Below are positions 5,779 through 13,098 of a DNA stretch of 15,257 bases, one piece after another. The position numbers and the translations under genes were made by a program. The DNA is taken from assembly GCA_029979325.1 (NCBI GenBank), contig JAPOHS010000025.1:1-15257 (forward strand), in the 5' to 3' direction. Origin of the DNA: Pseudomonadota bacterium. Lineage in GTDB: Bacteria; Pseudomonadota; Gammaproteobacteria; UBA11654. Positions within the stretch are counted from its first letter, which is position 1. Every line of letters begins with the position of its first letter. Under the pieces are notes generated by a model, which ran no database searches, was not told the DNA's origin, and saw nothing but the letters and a program-made list of their open reading frames with translations.

Positions 5779-6387
5779 TCCAACCATCTAGAAATTCAAA
5801 GTGCATGCCTTTATCGAGATGATACACCAATATTCATCGATATAGATTTTAGTATTGATGATGGTCAACAAGCCCTGATCAAAGGTGCCAATGGAAGCGG
5901 AAAGACCAGTCTCATAAGATCGATTTGTGGATTTACAGAGCTGAGCGAAGGACATATCAAATGGAACCAATTATCAATTGATGACATTGATTCATCTTTT
6001 CAGAATGAGATTGCATACCTTGGACATAAGCATGGATTGATTAATGAAATTTCTGCAATTGAAAACATAAGCATGAGTCCCAATGTTACAGATTTAACCG
6101 ATTTGAAAGACTTGGTCTCGGGTTTTAATTTAGATTCTGTGATGGATAAACCAGTTGAAATTCTTTCTAGTGGACAAGCAAAGAAAACTGCTCTGATTGG
6201 TCTAATTTTATCCAAGCGATCAGTTTGGATAATGGATGAACCATTTGCTAATCTCGATCTTGCATCAATTGAATACCTGACCCATAGAATGGATTTGCAT
6301 ATTCAGAGCAAAGGAATGATCATTCGAACATCAAACCAGGACGACTTATCAGAATCGCCTAGATTAGCCATTGTGTTGGAGTCATAG
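5776..6387 (+). CDS. ccmA: CcmA, heme exporter ATP-binding subunit (ATT start)
   Basis: The product is the ABC ATPase of CcmABCD, which hydrolyses ATP to release holo-CcmE from CcmC. Read from the ATT at 5776 it has 203 residues (E. coli CcmA is about 207). Walker A is GANGSGKTS (37-45, Lys43), the CcmA-type Q-loop region is YLGHKHG, the signature LSSGQ is at 130-134 and Walker B is WIMDEPF with Asp154/Glu155. The first ATG/GTG/TTG in frame is TTG at 6037, which would delete Walker A, so it cannot be the true start. The region 5776-6036 has no stop, and its translation aligns with the CcmA N-terminus (HLEIQSACLYRDDTPIF). At the H-loop, E. coli has TTHQ whereas this protein has TSNQ with Asn187. 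The stop TAG (6385-6387) overlaps the ccmB GTG by one base. Sequence error at the start codon (ATG read as ATT) cannot be excluded. Confidence 0.9.
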   Translation: MSNHLEIQSACLYRDDTPIFIDIDFSIDDGQQALIKGANGSGKTSLIRSICGFTELSEGHIKWNQLSIDDIDSSFQNEIAYLGHKHGLINEISAIENISMSPNVTDLTDLKDLVSGFNLDSVMDKPVEILSSGQAKKTALIGLILSKRSVWIMDEPFANLDLASIEYLTHRMDLHIQSKGMIIRTSNQDDLSESPRLAIVLES

Positions 6388-7052
6388 TGTCGACTTATCT
6401 TCAGTTGTTATTAAGAGAATCAAAGGTTGCTATAAAACGTTGGACCGATGTCCTTACAGGCATCATTCTATTTTTTCTGACAGCAATCTTGTTCCCGCTA
6501 ATCAGTGATACTGATAAAGATTTCTTATTATCCATCGTTGGTCCGGTTATGATGTTTTCTGCTTTTTTTGCTTCATTGCTATCGATGCAAAATATGTTCA
6601 AGCCAGATTTCCAAAATGGAACCATTGAACAATTGGTGCTTTCAGAGAAATCATTTACCGGATTGATCTTCACAAAAACATTCGCCTTTTGGCTTTTTAC
6701 CTCTTTGCCTCTCATTCTTGTTTCGGCTTTGGTTGCTTCGATTTATTTCGTGTCAGGGAAAGAAATTTTAATCATACAGCTGACACTTTTCCTCACAACG
6801 ATGACAATGATAAACATCAATGCTTTCACAGCTGCAATCACACTGGGGGTTAGATATCCAGGCGCCTTGATGACACTGATTATTACGCCAATAACGCTTC
6901 CAATATTAATATTTGGATCAAAAGCCATAGAGAACTCAATTTTAGGCTTGGATATTTCTGGACCGCTTTATTTCCTTACAGGTATGATGATGCTCAGTTT
7001 GTTTCTTGGGCCTTGGATAACAGCATCAGCACTCAAGATTTCAATGGATTAG
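6387..7052 (+). CDS. ccmB: CcmB, heme exporter membrane subunit
   Basis: This 221-residue inner-membrane protein matches CcmB in length (E. coli 220) and in its profile of about six transmembrane helices. The N-terminal segment YLQLLLRESKVAIKRWTD and the PLISD region before the second hydrophobic stretch are typical. It forms the channel part of the CcmABCD complex with CcmA and CcmC; its transported substrate remains debated. The start is GTG at 6387, sharing its G with the ccmA stop (TAGTG). GGAG at 6378-6381, five bases upstream, supports it. The stop is 3 bp before ccmC. Nothing is truncated, and position in the cluster makes the call secure. Confidence 0.93.
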   Translation: MSTYLQLLLRESKVAIKRWTDVLTGIILFFLTAILFPLISDTDKDFLLSIVGPVMMFSAFFASLLSMQNMFKPDFQNGTIEQLVLSEKSFTGLIFTKTFAFWLFTSLPLILVSALVASIYFVSGKEILIIQLTLFLTTMTMININAFTAAITLGVRYPGALMTLIITPITLPILIFGSKAIENSILGLDISGPLYFLTGMMMLSLFLGPWITASALKISMD

Positions 7053-7055
7053 AAA

Positions 7056-7784
7056 ATGGGCTTAAAAGCAATATATAAATATGGTTCCCCTCCAAATTTT
7101 TATCGATTTGTGACAAGGCTGGAACCGTGGTGCCTTTATTTTGGGCTTTTGTTGATTATTCTTGGATCCGCTGGGGGATTATTTATGGCACCAGAAGATT
7201 ATCAGATGGGTGATGCATTCAGGATCATATACTTTCATGTACCCAGCGCTTATTTATCAATGAGTGCCTATGCTGCAATGGGCTTCGCCTCGATCATAGG
7301 AATCGTATGGAGGTCAAACGTGGCCTTTTCTGTTGCTAAGAGCATCGCACCATTTGGAGCATTGATGACCGTTATTGCTCTTCTTACAGGAATGTTATGG
7401 GGAAAACCCATGTGGGGGACTGCTTGGGTTTGGGATGCAAGACTCACCTCTGAATTCATTTTGCTATTGCTTTATCTTGGTTACATTACTCTCCATGCTT
7501 CAATCAGAGAACAGAAAAGAGCAGATCGTTCAGCATCGCTTGTTGCAATTTTAGGGATCATCAATTTACCGATCATTCATTACTCTGTCGTATGGTGGAA
7601 TACGCTTCATCAAGCATCAACCATCTCTAAGTTAGACTCCCCATCGATTGTCGGTGAAATGTTATGGCCACTCTTGGTGATGATCATTGGATACATGTTC
7701 TTTTTTGTTGCGGTGATCTGCAAAGCAAGCTCAGCCGAAGTATTGAAAAGAGAGAAAAGATCAAACTGGGTGAAAGAAATTTGA
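7056..7784 (+). CDS. ccmC: CcmC, heme-handling protein that loads CcmE
   Basis: This 242-residue inner-membrane protein belongs to the heme-handling family. It has six predicted helices and the tryptophan-rich periplasmic loop WGTAWVWDARLTSEF, the WWD-type domain that holds heme. The two flanking heme-ligand histidines are visible in FHVPSAYLSM and VVWWNTLHQ. CcmC binds heme together with CcmE and promotes the covalent heme-CcmE link. Length matches E. coli CcmC (245). The ATG is 3 bp after the ccmB stop with no strong ribosome site, so translation may be coupled. ccmD follows after 10 bp. Confidence 0.95.
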   Translation: MGLKAIYKYGSPPNFYRFVTRLEPWCLYFGLLLIILGSAGGLFMAPEDYQMGDAFRIIYFHVPSAYLSMSAYAAMGFASIIGIVWRSNVAFSVAKSIAPFGALMTVIALLTGMLWGKPMWGTAWVWDARLTSEFILLLLYLGYITLHASIREQKRADRSASLVAILGIINLPIIHYSVVWWNTLHQASTISKLDSPSIVGEMLWPLLVMIIGYMFFFVAVICKASSAEVLKREKRSNWVKEI

Positions 7785-7794
7785 GGATAGCAAA

Positions 7795-7944
7795 ATGAGT
7801 ATATTTGATATGGGAGAATACAATTTTTATGTATGGAGTTCGGTCTTCATTTCCTTCCTCGCTCTTTTTTTGGCTTACTATGATGCATTAAAGAAACATA
7901 AAGATGTCGTCGGAATGATTAAAAACAGGAATCAATCAGAATAA
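7795..7944 (+). CDS. ccmD: CcmD, small subunit of the heme exporter complex
   Basis: A 49-residue ORF between ccmC and ccmE. It translates to an N-terminal segment FDMGEYNFYVWSS, one transmembrane helix (about residues 14-29) and a charged, lysine-rich C-terminal tail (KKHKDVVGMIKNRNQSE). This is the standard CcmD layout: a Met-Gly-x-Tyr-x-x-Tyr-Val-Trp motif before a single helix. CcmD associates with CcmC and CcmE and is needed for release of holo-CcmE. GAGGA at about 7783-7787 gives a ribosome site 7 bp before the ATG. The stop TAA (7942-7944) is one base before the ccmE ATG. It is easy to miss because of its size, but position and motif make it firm. Confidence 0.93.
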   Translation: MSIFDMGEYNFYVWSSVFISFLALFLAYYDALKKHKDVVGMIKNRNQSE

Positions 7945-7945
7945 G

Positions 7946-8368
7946 ATGCTACCTCGTCACAAAAGATTCATTGGAATTTTAGTCACACTCATCGGTGTGA
8001 CCGTTGCAATCAGTTTGATTTTGACATCATTCCAGGACAACCTGCTTTACTATGTCACACCGAGTGAAGCAATTGAGAATATAGAGGATGACCAATCAAA
8101 ATTCCGAATTGGAGGGTTGGTTGAAGTAGGGAGCTTTAAACGATCTGAAGGCAGCCTTCAATCTCGATTTATACTCACGGACGGTTTTGAGAGCATCGAG
8201 GTCAACTATACCGGGATTTTGCCTGATTTATTCAGAGAAGGGCAAGGCATCATAGTCACAGGAAGATTTGATAAAATGAAGGTATTCATCGCAAGTGAGG
8301 TGCTTGCAAAACATGATGAAAATTATATGCCTCCTGATATTCACCCGATGAAAGAGTCGTCTTCATGA
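7946..8368 (+). CDS. ccmE: CcmE, periplasmic heme chaperone
   Basis: This 140-residue protein has one N-terminal membrane anchor (about 8-28) and a periplasmic OB-fold domain. The C-terminal heme-attachment motif is VLAKHDENYMP, with covalent heme ligand His123 and axial Tyr127, matching the HxxxY form of gammaproteobacterial CcmE (not the cysteine variant of some archaea and deltaproteobacteria). CcmE takes heme from CcmC and delivers it to CcmF. Length is slightly short of E. coli CcmE (159), mainly from a shorter flexible tail after Tyr127. Its TGA overlaps the ccmF ATG (ATGA, 8365-8368). Confidence 0.95.
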   Translation: MLPRHKRFIGILVTLIGVTVAISLILTSFQDNLLYYVTPSEAIENIEDDQSKFRIGGLVEVGSFKRSEGSLQSRFILTDGFESIEVNYTGILPDLFREGQGIIVTGRFDKMKVFIASEVLAKHDENYMPPDIHPMKESSS

Positions 8369-10269
8369 TCCCAGAGTTAGGCCAGATTTTTTTGGTAGCA
8401 GCCCTTGCATCTTCTTTGCTTCAGTTTTTAGGTGGGATCAGTCCTCTATTAAATAAAATTGACAACATAGAGACATTCATTGACAGAATCACAATGTTTC
8501 AAACAATTTCTTTGGTGATTTGTTTTTCTTTACTAACGACCTCATTTCTGCAGGATGATTTTTCAGTTTTATATGTTGCTTCAAATTCCAACACAGCATT
8601 ACCCATCGGATATAAATTTGCAGCCGTTTGGGGTGGTCACGAAGGGTCCTTATTGCTATGGGTTTTGATACTCTCATTGTGGACATTGCTTCTTTCAAAA
8701 GATAAAGCACTCAAGTCATCACCTGATCTAAGAATTCAGTCTCTTTCTATACTTGGTTTGATAAGCCTGGGTTTTCTTATCTTTATTCTCTTCACTTCGA
8801 ATCCTTTTGAGCGCTTGCTCCCGATTCCTATACAAGGAAGGGGTTTAAATCCTCTTCTACAGGATCCAGCATTGGTGATTCATCCTCCTACACTGTATGC
8901 AGGCTATGTGGGTTTAGCAGTGCCTTTTTCACTCGCAGTATCTTCCTTGTTGACTGTGAATAACCATCAGTGGGCAAAGCATGCAAGAAACTGGACCATT
9001 TTATCTTGGATGTTCCTTACAGGTGGCATCGCTCTTGGAAGTTGGTGGGCCTATTATGAATTGGGTTGGGGCGGATGGTGGTTCTGGGACCCAGTCGAAA
9101 ATGCATCACTGATGCCATGGTTTATTGCAACGGCATTAATGCATTCACTGATTGTTACTGAGAAGAGAGGACTTTTTAATGGCTTCAGTACACTTTTGGC
9201 CATCACTGCTTTTTCATTGAGTCTTTTGGGTACTTTCTTGGTTCGCTCCGGTGTTCTAATATCTGTTCACTCTTTTGCATCTGATCCTCAAAGGGGCCTT
9301 TTTATTCTAGTCCTGCTCGCATTTTTTTCAGGTTCGGCATTGATGATCTATTCAGTCAAACAAAAGAAGAGCAAACAAGAAAAACTGCATCCATTGTCGA
9401 GAGAGTCTCTCTTGCTCTTAAACAATGTTTTCCTGTGTGCTTCTGCAGGTTTGGTTTTGATAGGCACCATTTATCCATTGATTCTTGAAATGCTTGATTT
9501 AGGAAAGATATCGGTTGGACCACCCTATTTTAATTTTGTAATTTTATTCCCATTTATACCGTTGCTGATTACGATTGGAGTCGCTGTATTTTCAAATTGG
9601 AGTCATAACTCAAAGAATCTAATTAAAAAAGTATCACCCATTATCTTGGGTTCTATCGCATTGAGCCTTTTATTTCCATTGATTTATGGTTGGGGCTCTC
9701 TTCTTACATTGGTTGGAGTTATTTTGGCACTATGGACCATTCTCACTGGATTATCGCCCCTCATCAGAAATCAGTTTTCAATTAATAAAAGCATGATTTA
9801 TATGCCAATGATGCTTGGCCATATTGGCTTAGGGTTAATGATCCTGGGGATAACGGTAACCAGTTCATATGGAATCACATTTGATGACAGCATGGGCATC
9901 GAACAGTCGTCAACTGTCGGTGATTATGAGTTTAGATTGACTGAAATCGGAAGAAGAAATGGACCCAATTACCTCGCTCAATATGCCTCCATAGAAATCA
10001 GTAAAGACGGTGAATATATTGAAACTGTATACCCAGAAAAGAGAACATATGATTCTTCATCAATGGGCATGACTGAAGCCGGAATAGAGGCAAATCTATT
10101 CAGAGATCTTTTCATCGCAATTGGTGAGGACATTGGGGGTGGCTCATGGAGTATGCATCTTCAATACAAACCATTGTTGAGACTCATATGGTATGGACCA
10201 ATTGTCATGATGATGGGTGGCTTAATCAGAGTATTTTTAAGTAAAAAAGACATTCGGAGTTACCAATGA
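8365..10269 (+). CDS. ccmF: CcmF, cytochrome c heme ligation core
   Basis: A 634-residue polytopic inner-membrane protein (E. coli about 647) with about 15 helices. The WWD heme-binding domain reads WAYYELGWGGWWFWDPVEN (228-246). The four histidines known to matter in E. coli CcmF are present at equivalent places: His173 in VIHPPTLY and His302 in VHSFASDP flank the WWD loop on the periplasmic side, and His260 in ALMHSLIV and His486 in MLGHIG lie in helices as likely b-heme ligands. His91 in WGGHEGS is also conserved. CcmF accepts heme from holo-CcmE and, with CcmH and CcmI, attaches it to CXXCH of apocytochrome c. It overlaps ccmE by 4 bp at its start and ccmG by 4 bp at its stop. Confidence 0.96.
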   Translation: MIPELGQIFLVAALASSLLQFLGGISPLLNKIDNIETFIDRITMFQTISLVICFSLLTTSFLQDDFSVLYVASNSNTALPIGYKFAAVWGGHEGSLLLWVLILSLWTLLLSKDKALKSSPDLRIQSLSILGLISLGFLIFILFTSNPFERLLPIPIQGRGLNPLLQDPALVIHPPTLYAGYVGLAVPFSLAVSSLLTVNNHQWAKHARNWTILSWMFLTGGIALGSWWAYYELGWGGWWFWDPVENASLMPWFIATALMHSLIVTEKRGLFNGFSTLLAITAFSLSLLGTFLVRSGVLISVHSFASDPQRGLFILVLLAFFSGSALMIYSVKQKKSKQEKLHPLSRESLLLLNNVFLCASAGLVLIGTIYPLILEMLDLGKISVGPPYFNFVILFPFIPLLITIGVAVFSNWSHNSKNLIKKVSPIILGSIALSLLFPLIYGWGSLLTLVGVILALWTILTGLSPLIRNQFSINKSMIYMPMMLGHIGLGLMILGITVTSSYGITFDDSMGIEQSSTVGDYEFRLTEIGRRNGPNYLAQYASIEISKDGEYIETVYPEKRTYDSSSMGMTEAGIEANLFRDLFIAIGEDIGGGSWSMHLQYKPLLRLIWYGPIVMMMGGLIRVFLSKKDIRSYQ

Positions 10270-10790
10270 CCAGACGAATGCTTCCGCTCGTTATTTTTTT
10301 TGTCTTAATGGGTTTTCTGGCTCAAAGTTTATTTAATGCTGATTCTGAATTGCCATCACCACTGATTGGAAAGCCAATTCCTCAATTCATGCTTCAGAAT
10401 CTAATCACCCAAGAAATGCATAGCAATGATGAAATAATTGGTCAGGTATCTTTGATAAATGTTTGGGCAACATGGTGCGTGGGTTGTGAGATTGAGCATG
10501 CGTTCCTTGTCGAACTGAGTCAGGATAAGAGCATTGATTTACCGATCATAGGATTGAATTGGAAAGACGATGATCAGCTTGCAAAGTTATGGTTAAACCA
10601 ATTGGGTGATCCATACTCAATTGTCTTAAGTGATCCCGAGGGTAAAACAGCAATTGATTTTGGAGTCTATGGGGCACCAGAAACTTTCTTAATTGACTCT
10701 AATGGCATCATACATTTTAAACACATTGGCCCATTGGATAGGGAAATATTTCAAAGAGACATACTGCCTATAGTTGGAGAATTGAATTGA
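10266..10790 (+). CDS. ccmG: CcmG/DsbE, membrane-anchored thioredoxin-like reductant
   Basis: This 174-residue protein has one N-terminal anchor (about 6-22) and a periplasmic thioredoxin fold. The active site is WATWCVGCEIEH with Cys71 and Cys74, followed later by the YGAPETF cis-proline segment typical of CcmG. The family helps keep apocytochrome CXXCH cysteines, or CcmH, reduced, drawing electrons from DsbD or CcdA; neither is in the window. The dipeptide between the cysteines is Val-Gly rather than E. coli Pro-Thr, which can shift redox potential. The ATG lies in an ATGA overlap with the ccmF stop, with GGAG at 10256-10259 six bases upstream. Its stop TGA overlaps the ccmH TTG start. Confidence 0.94.
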   Translation: MTRRMLPLVIFFVLMGFLAQSLFNADSELPSPLIGKPIPQFMLQNLITQEMHSNDEIIGQVSLINVWATWCVGCEIEHAFLVELSQDKSIDLPIIGLNWKDDDQLAKLWLNQLGDPYSIVLSDPEGKTAIDFGVYGAPETFLIDSNGIIHFKHIGPLDREIFQRDILPIVGELN

Positions 10791-11152
10791 TTAGAGGGAC
10801 TGCATTGAGTTTGTGTATGTTGTTTTGTATTTCAGGCATCAGTGCAAACGAACTCAATACAACTGATCAAATCAGGTATCAATCACTCATTCAGGAAGTT
10901 CGATGTCTGGTCTGTCAAAATCAGTCAGTTGCTGAATCAAATGCAGAGTTGGCCAAAGATCTTCGTCGCGAAATCAAATTGCAAATTCAAGGTGGAAAAT
11001 CCGATACAGAAATAAAAAGATACCTACTTGATCGCTATGGTGAGTTCATACTCTATGAGCCTGCTTTTACACAAAAGACATTTTTTCTTTGGTTTTCACC
11101 GATTATTCTATTGCTGTTATTTTTTGGCTGGTTTAGAAAAATAGGAAATTAA
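10787..11152 (+). CDS. ccmH: CcmH, apocytochrome thiol oxidoreductase
   Basis: The 121-residue protein has a signal sequence (about 1-20, ending ISA), a periplasmic three-helix domain with the hallmark VRCLVCQNQ (Cys40 and Cys43), and a C-terminal membrane helix (about 95-115). CcmH reduces or holds apocytochrome c thiols for ligation with CcmF and CcmI. It is the short form; the TPR part fused to it in E. coli is a separate gene here (ccmI). The start is TTG at 10787 in a TTGA overlap with the ccmG stop. GGAG at 10775-10778 is 8 bp upstream and no ATG lies upstream in frame. Later TTG or ATG codons (10805, 10811, 10817) would cut into the signal peptide. Confidence 0.93.
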   Translation: MIRGTALSLCMLFCISGISANELNTTDQIRYQSLIQEVRCLVCQNQSVAESNAELAKDLRREIKLQIQGGKSDTEIKRYLLDRYGEFILYEPAFTQKTFFLWFSPIILLLLFFGWFRKIGN

Positions 11153-11821
11153 ATGTTCAGCGATCCAATATTCATTTTCTTCACGCTTATTGCATGTTTG
11201 GGTTTGCTGTATTGTTCTAGCATTTTGATTGAAAACTTGGGCTCAGTTTCCAGGAAATACGGTGCATTCTTTATTGCATTTTTATTGATTTCATCATTTA
11301 TTTATTTTAATTATCAAGCGGCTTCAAACTTCACTGAAAGCCAACAAGCATCAAATGAACAACTCAATAATTCTGTTGAGAAATTGGAGGAATTCCTACT
11401 CGAGAATCCTGATGACATAAGAGTGATTAAGGCTCTTGGATCGCACTACATCAAATCAGGTAGACTTGAGTTGGCCTATGAAAAGTATTTGATGGGTTAT
11501 GAGATCATGGGTGAGAATCCTGATTTTGAGGTTAACCTTGGTCTGATTGAGTCGACTCTGATGTTAAGACCAAGCAATTTTCCATATGACATCGATCAAT
11601 TGATAGAAGAAACACTCTTAATGAATCCGGAGAATACCCAAATTCTATGGCTATCTGGCCTCATTGCAATGGGAAGAGGGGACACGCAACTTACGATTGA
11701 AAGATGGTCAGGACTCGTGAATAATCCTGAGGTATCATTGGAAATACAAAATTCAATTTCAACACAACTCGAGCAACTAAAAAGAATGGAAGAGGGGATT
11801 GCGATACTAGATGATCAGTGA
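11153..11821 (+). CDS. ccmI: CcmI, TPR apocytochrome chaperone
   Basis: The 222-residue product has two N-terminal membrane helices (about 4-26 and 36-54), a short Gln/Asn/Ser-rich linker, and a periplasmic helical region with TPR-like pairs (NPDDIRVIKALGSHYIKSGR, then ENPDFEVNLG and MNPENTQILWLSGLIAMGRG). This matches CcmI, which binds the C-terminus of apocytochrome c and presents it to CcmFH. It is shorter than many CcmI proteins, with roughly three TPRs and no long C-terminal extension. The ATG follows the ccmH stop directly, with AGGA at 11143-11146. The 3' end overlaps the next gene by 11 bp. Confidence 0.88.
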   Translation: MFSDPIFIFFTLIACLGLLYCSSILIENLGSVSRKYGAFFIAFLLISSFIYFNYQAASNFTESQQASNEQLNNSVEKLEEFLLENPDDIRVIKALGSHYIKSGRLELAYEKYLMGYEIMGENPDFEVNLGLIESTLMLRPSNFPYDIDQLIEETLLMNPENTQILWLSGLIAMGRGDTQLTIERWSGLVNNPEVSLEIQNSISTQLEQLKRMEEGIAILDDQ

Positions 11822-12149
11822 AAAAGAATACAGGTACTATCAAAAATTACATCAAAACAGGCTGAATTTAGTCATTCATATAATCGGTTCAATTATGTTT
11901 ATATCTGGCAATATTCTAATGTTGATCGGGCTCTTGAGTTTCATCGATTTCTCTCAAATCTTAATGGGTTTATCTTTGATACTTTTAGCAATTGTACTTC
12001 AAGGAATTGGTCATCAGTTTGAACCGGAACAATTTGATGGCTTTAAGGGTCCTCTGGATTTTGTGAAGACATTTTATCTGGAGCTTATAGTTTTCTTTCC
12101 AGCATTTCTATTCTCTCCTTACTTTAGGGAAAATTGGAATAAGAAATGA
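11811..12149 (+). CDS. DUF962 / Mpo1-like membrane protein
   Basis: A 112-residue protein with two or three hydrophobic helices and the DUF962 pattern: an N-terminal Tyr-x-x-x-His (YQKLH, His14), His23 at the start of the first helix, and a GHQFEPEQFDGFKGPLDF block (His68) after the second. The yeast member Mpo1 is an Fe2+-dependent dioxygenase in 2-hydroxy fatty acid alpha-oxidation; the conserved His residues would bind iron. Whether bacterial members do the same is not settled to my knowledge. The ATG lies 11 bp inside ccmI, and the stop forms an ATGA overlap with the next gene, so it belongs to the ccm transcription unit. It is not a known Ccm component. Confidence 0.78.
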   Translation: MISEKEYRYYQKLHQNRLNLVIHIIGSIMFISGNILMLIGLLSFIDFSQILMGLSLILLAIVLQGIGHQFEPEQFDGFKGPLDFVKTFYLELIVFFPAFLFSPYFRENWNKK

Positions 12150-12715
12150 AGCTTTTAGGATCAATTTTTACAATACTGATAGTTTTATTCACAAATAAAG
12201 CCGTTTTCTCTGACACAAATCAGGAACCAGTTTTTGATGTTTCGAAGCAAGAGATTGTCTTTCGAAGAACCACACTTATAGTAAGGAATTTAGAAACATC
12301 TCTCATGCTCTATAAAGATGCACTAGGGATGGAGGTTATATATGACAACATCTTGACATCCAGAGATGGAAGTAAATCGAGATTGATTTTCTTAAAAACA
12401 AAGGACGAACATGTCGGAATATTGGGCCTTTGGGAACTGGATTATGGTAGTCCATCATCCGAAAGGCGGAGCCTTCCCATAGAGCGGAAAGCCTTTGTTC
12501 CACAGGGCAATATTCATCTTTTCAATACAAATGATCTGGATAAAAAATGGAAGAGGGTAATTGAGGTTCCTGGAGTAGAGGTTTACAGAGAGCCAACTTA
12601 TAGAGAATACCCCTCATATGATGGTTCAGATGTAATCAAAGTGAATGTTTCAATCATCTACGATCCAGATGGAAACATGATCGAGTTAAACCAACTATTG
12701 ACACCAATAAAGTGA
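12146..12715 (+). CDS. secreted VOC/glyoxalase-fold protein
   Basis: This 189-residue protein begins with a hydrophobic signal peptide (about 1-22, FTNKAVFSD). After it comes a vicinal-oxygen-chelate fold: strand RRTTLIVRN, helix LETSLMLYKDALGMEVIYD, a middle NIHLFNTNDLDKKW segment and the closing DPDGNMIELNQ. The last Glu and the His of NIHLF occupy usual metal-ligand positions, but the first strand has Thr where metal-binding glyoxalases carry His, so the metal site may be altered. VOC members include glyoxalase I, dioxygenases and binding proteins; I cannot name a substrate. Export makes glyoxalase I activity unlikely because glutathione adducts are cytosolic. It overlaps both neighbours: ATGA at its start and one base with the rhodanese ATG at its end. 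Confidence 0.8.
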   Translation: MKLLGSIFTILIVLFTNKAVFSDTNQEPVFDVSKQEIVFRRTTLIVRNLETSLMLYKDALGMEVIYDNILTSRDGSKSRLIFLKTKDEHVGILGLWELDYGSPSSERRSLPIERKAFVPQGNIHLFNTNDLDKKWKRVIEVPGVEVYREPTYREYPSYDGSDVIKVNVSIIYDPDGNMIELNQLLTPIK

Positions 12716-13098
12716 TGAAAAAGATTTATGTAGCATTAGCACTGATTTTCAGTCTTAATTCTACCTCTGCAGAACTCTGGACTGTCAGCAAACTGAATGA
12801 AAACATCAGCAAATTGGATCATGAGCTTGTATTGCTTGATGTGAGAACCCAAGCCGAATATGACAACGGACACATTTTAAATGCGATCAATATATCCCAT
12901 GAGCAGATTCTTGAAGACCCAGAATTGCTAGCTGAATACAAAGACAGTCAAATGGCAGTTTTCTGCAGAAGTGGCGTAAGAGCAGGCAAGGTGATTCAAT
13001 TGCTAGAGAGCATTGGATTTGAAGACATAATTGATATAGACGGCGACATGCTGGCATGGAGTGAAGCAGGGTATCGAATAGAGGTTAACGATGAGTGA
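12715..13098 (+). CDS. periplasmic single-domain rhodanese
   Basis: The 127-residue protein has a signal peptide (1-19, ending STSA) and one rhodanese domain: LLDVRTQAEYDNGHI (40-54) and active loop CRSGVRA with Cys84, the persulfide-carrying cysteine. The loop is the six-residue sulfurtransferase type. ATG at 12715 overlaps the preceding TGA by one base (TGATG); a GTG three bases upstream is an alternative but adds nothing. Known periplasmic rhodaneses such as PspE transfer sulfane sulfur in the envelope or manage thiol states. The sulfur donor and acceptor here are unknown. The last 8 bp overlap the MOSC gene. Confidence 0.9.
   Translation: MKKIYVALALIFSLNSTSAELWTVSKLNENISKLDHELVLLDVRTQAEYDNGHILNAINISHEQILEDPELLAEYKDSQMAVFCRSGVRAGKVIQLLESIGFEDIIDIDGDMLAWSEAGYRIEVNDE

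Noticed and set aside
5763..6387. ccmA as a frameshifted pseudogene starting at ATG 5763
   Set aside because: The frame from 5755 to 6387 is fully open and reads as intact CcmA; only the start codon is unusual, and the ATG at 5763 leads to TAG after three codons in another frame.
6037..6387. TTG at 6037 as the ccmA start (116 aa)
   Set aside because: It would remove Walker A and the N-terminal half of the ATPase, and no ribosome site precedes it.
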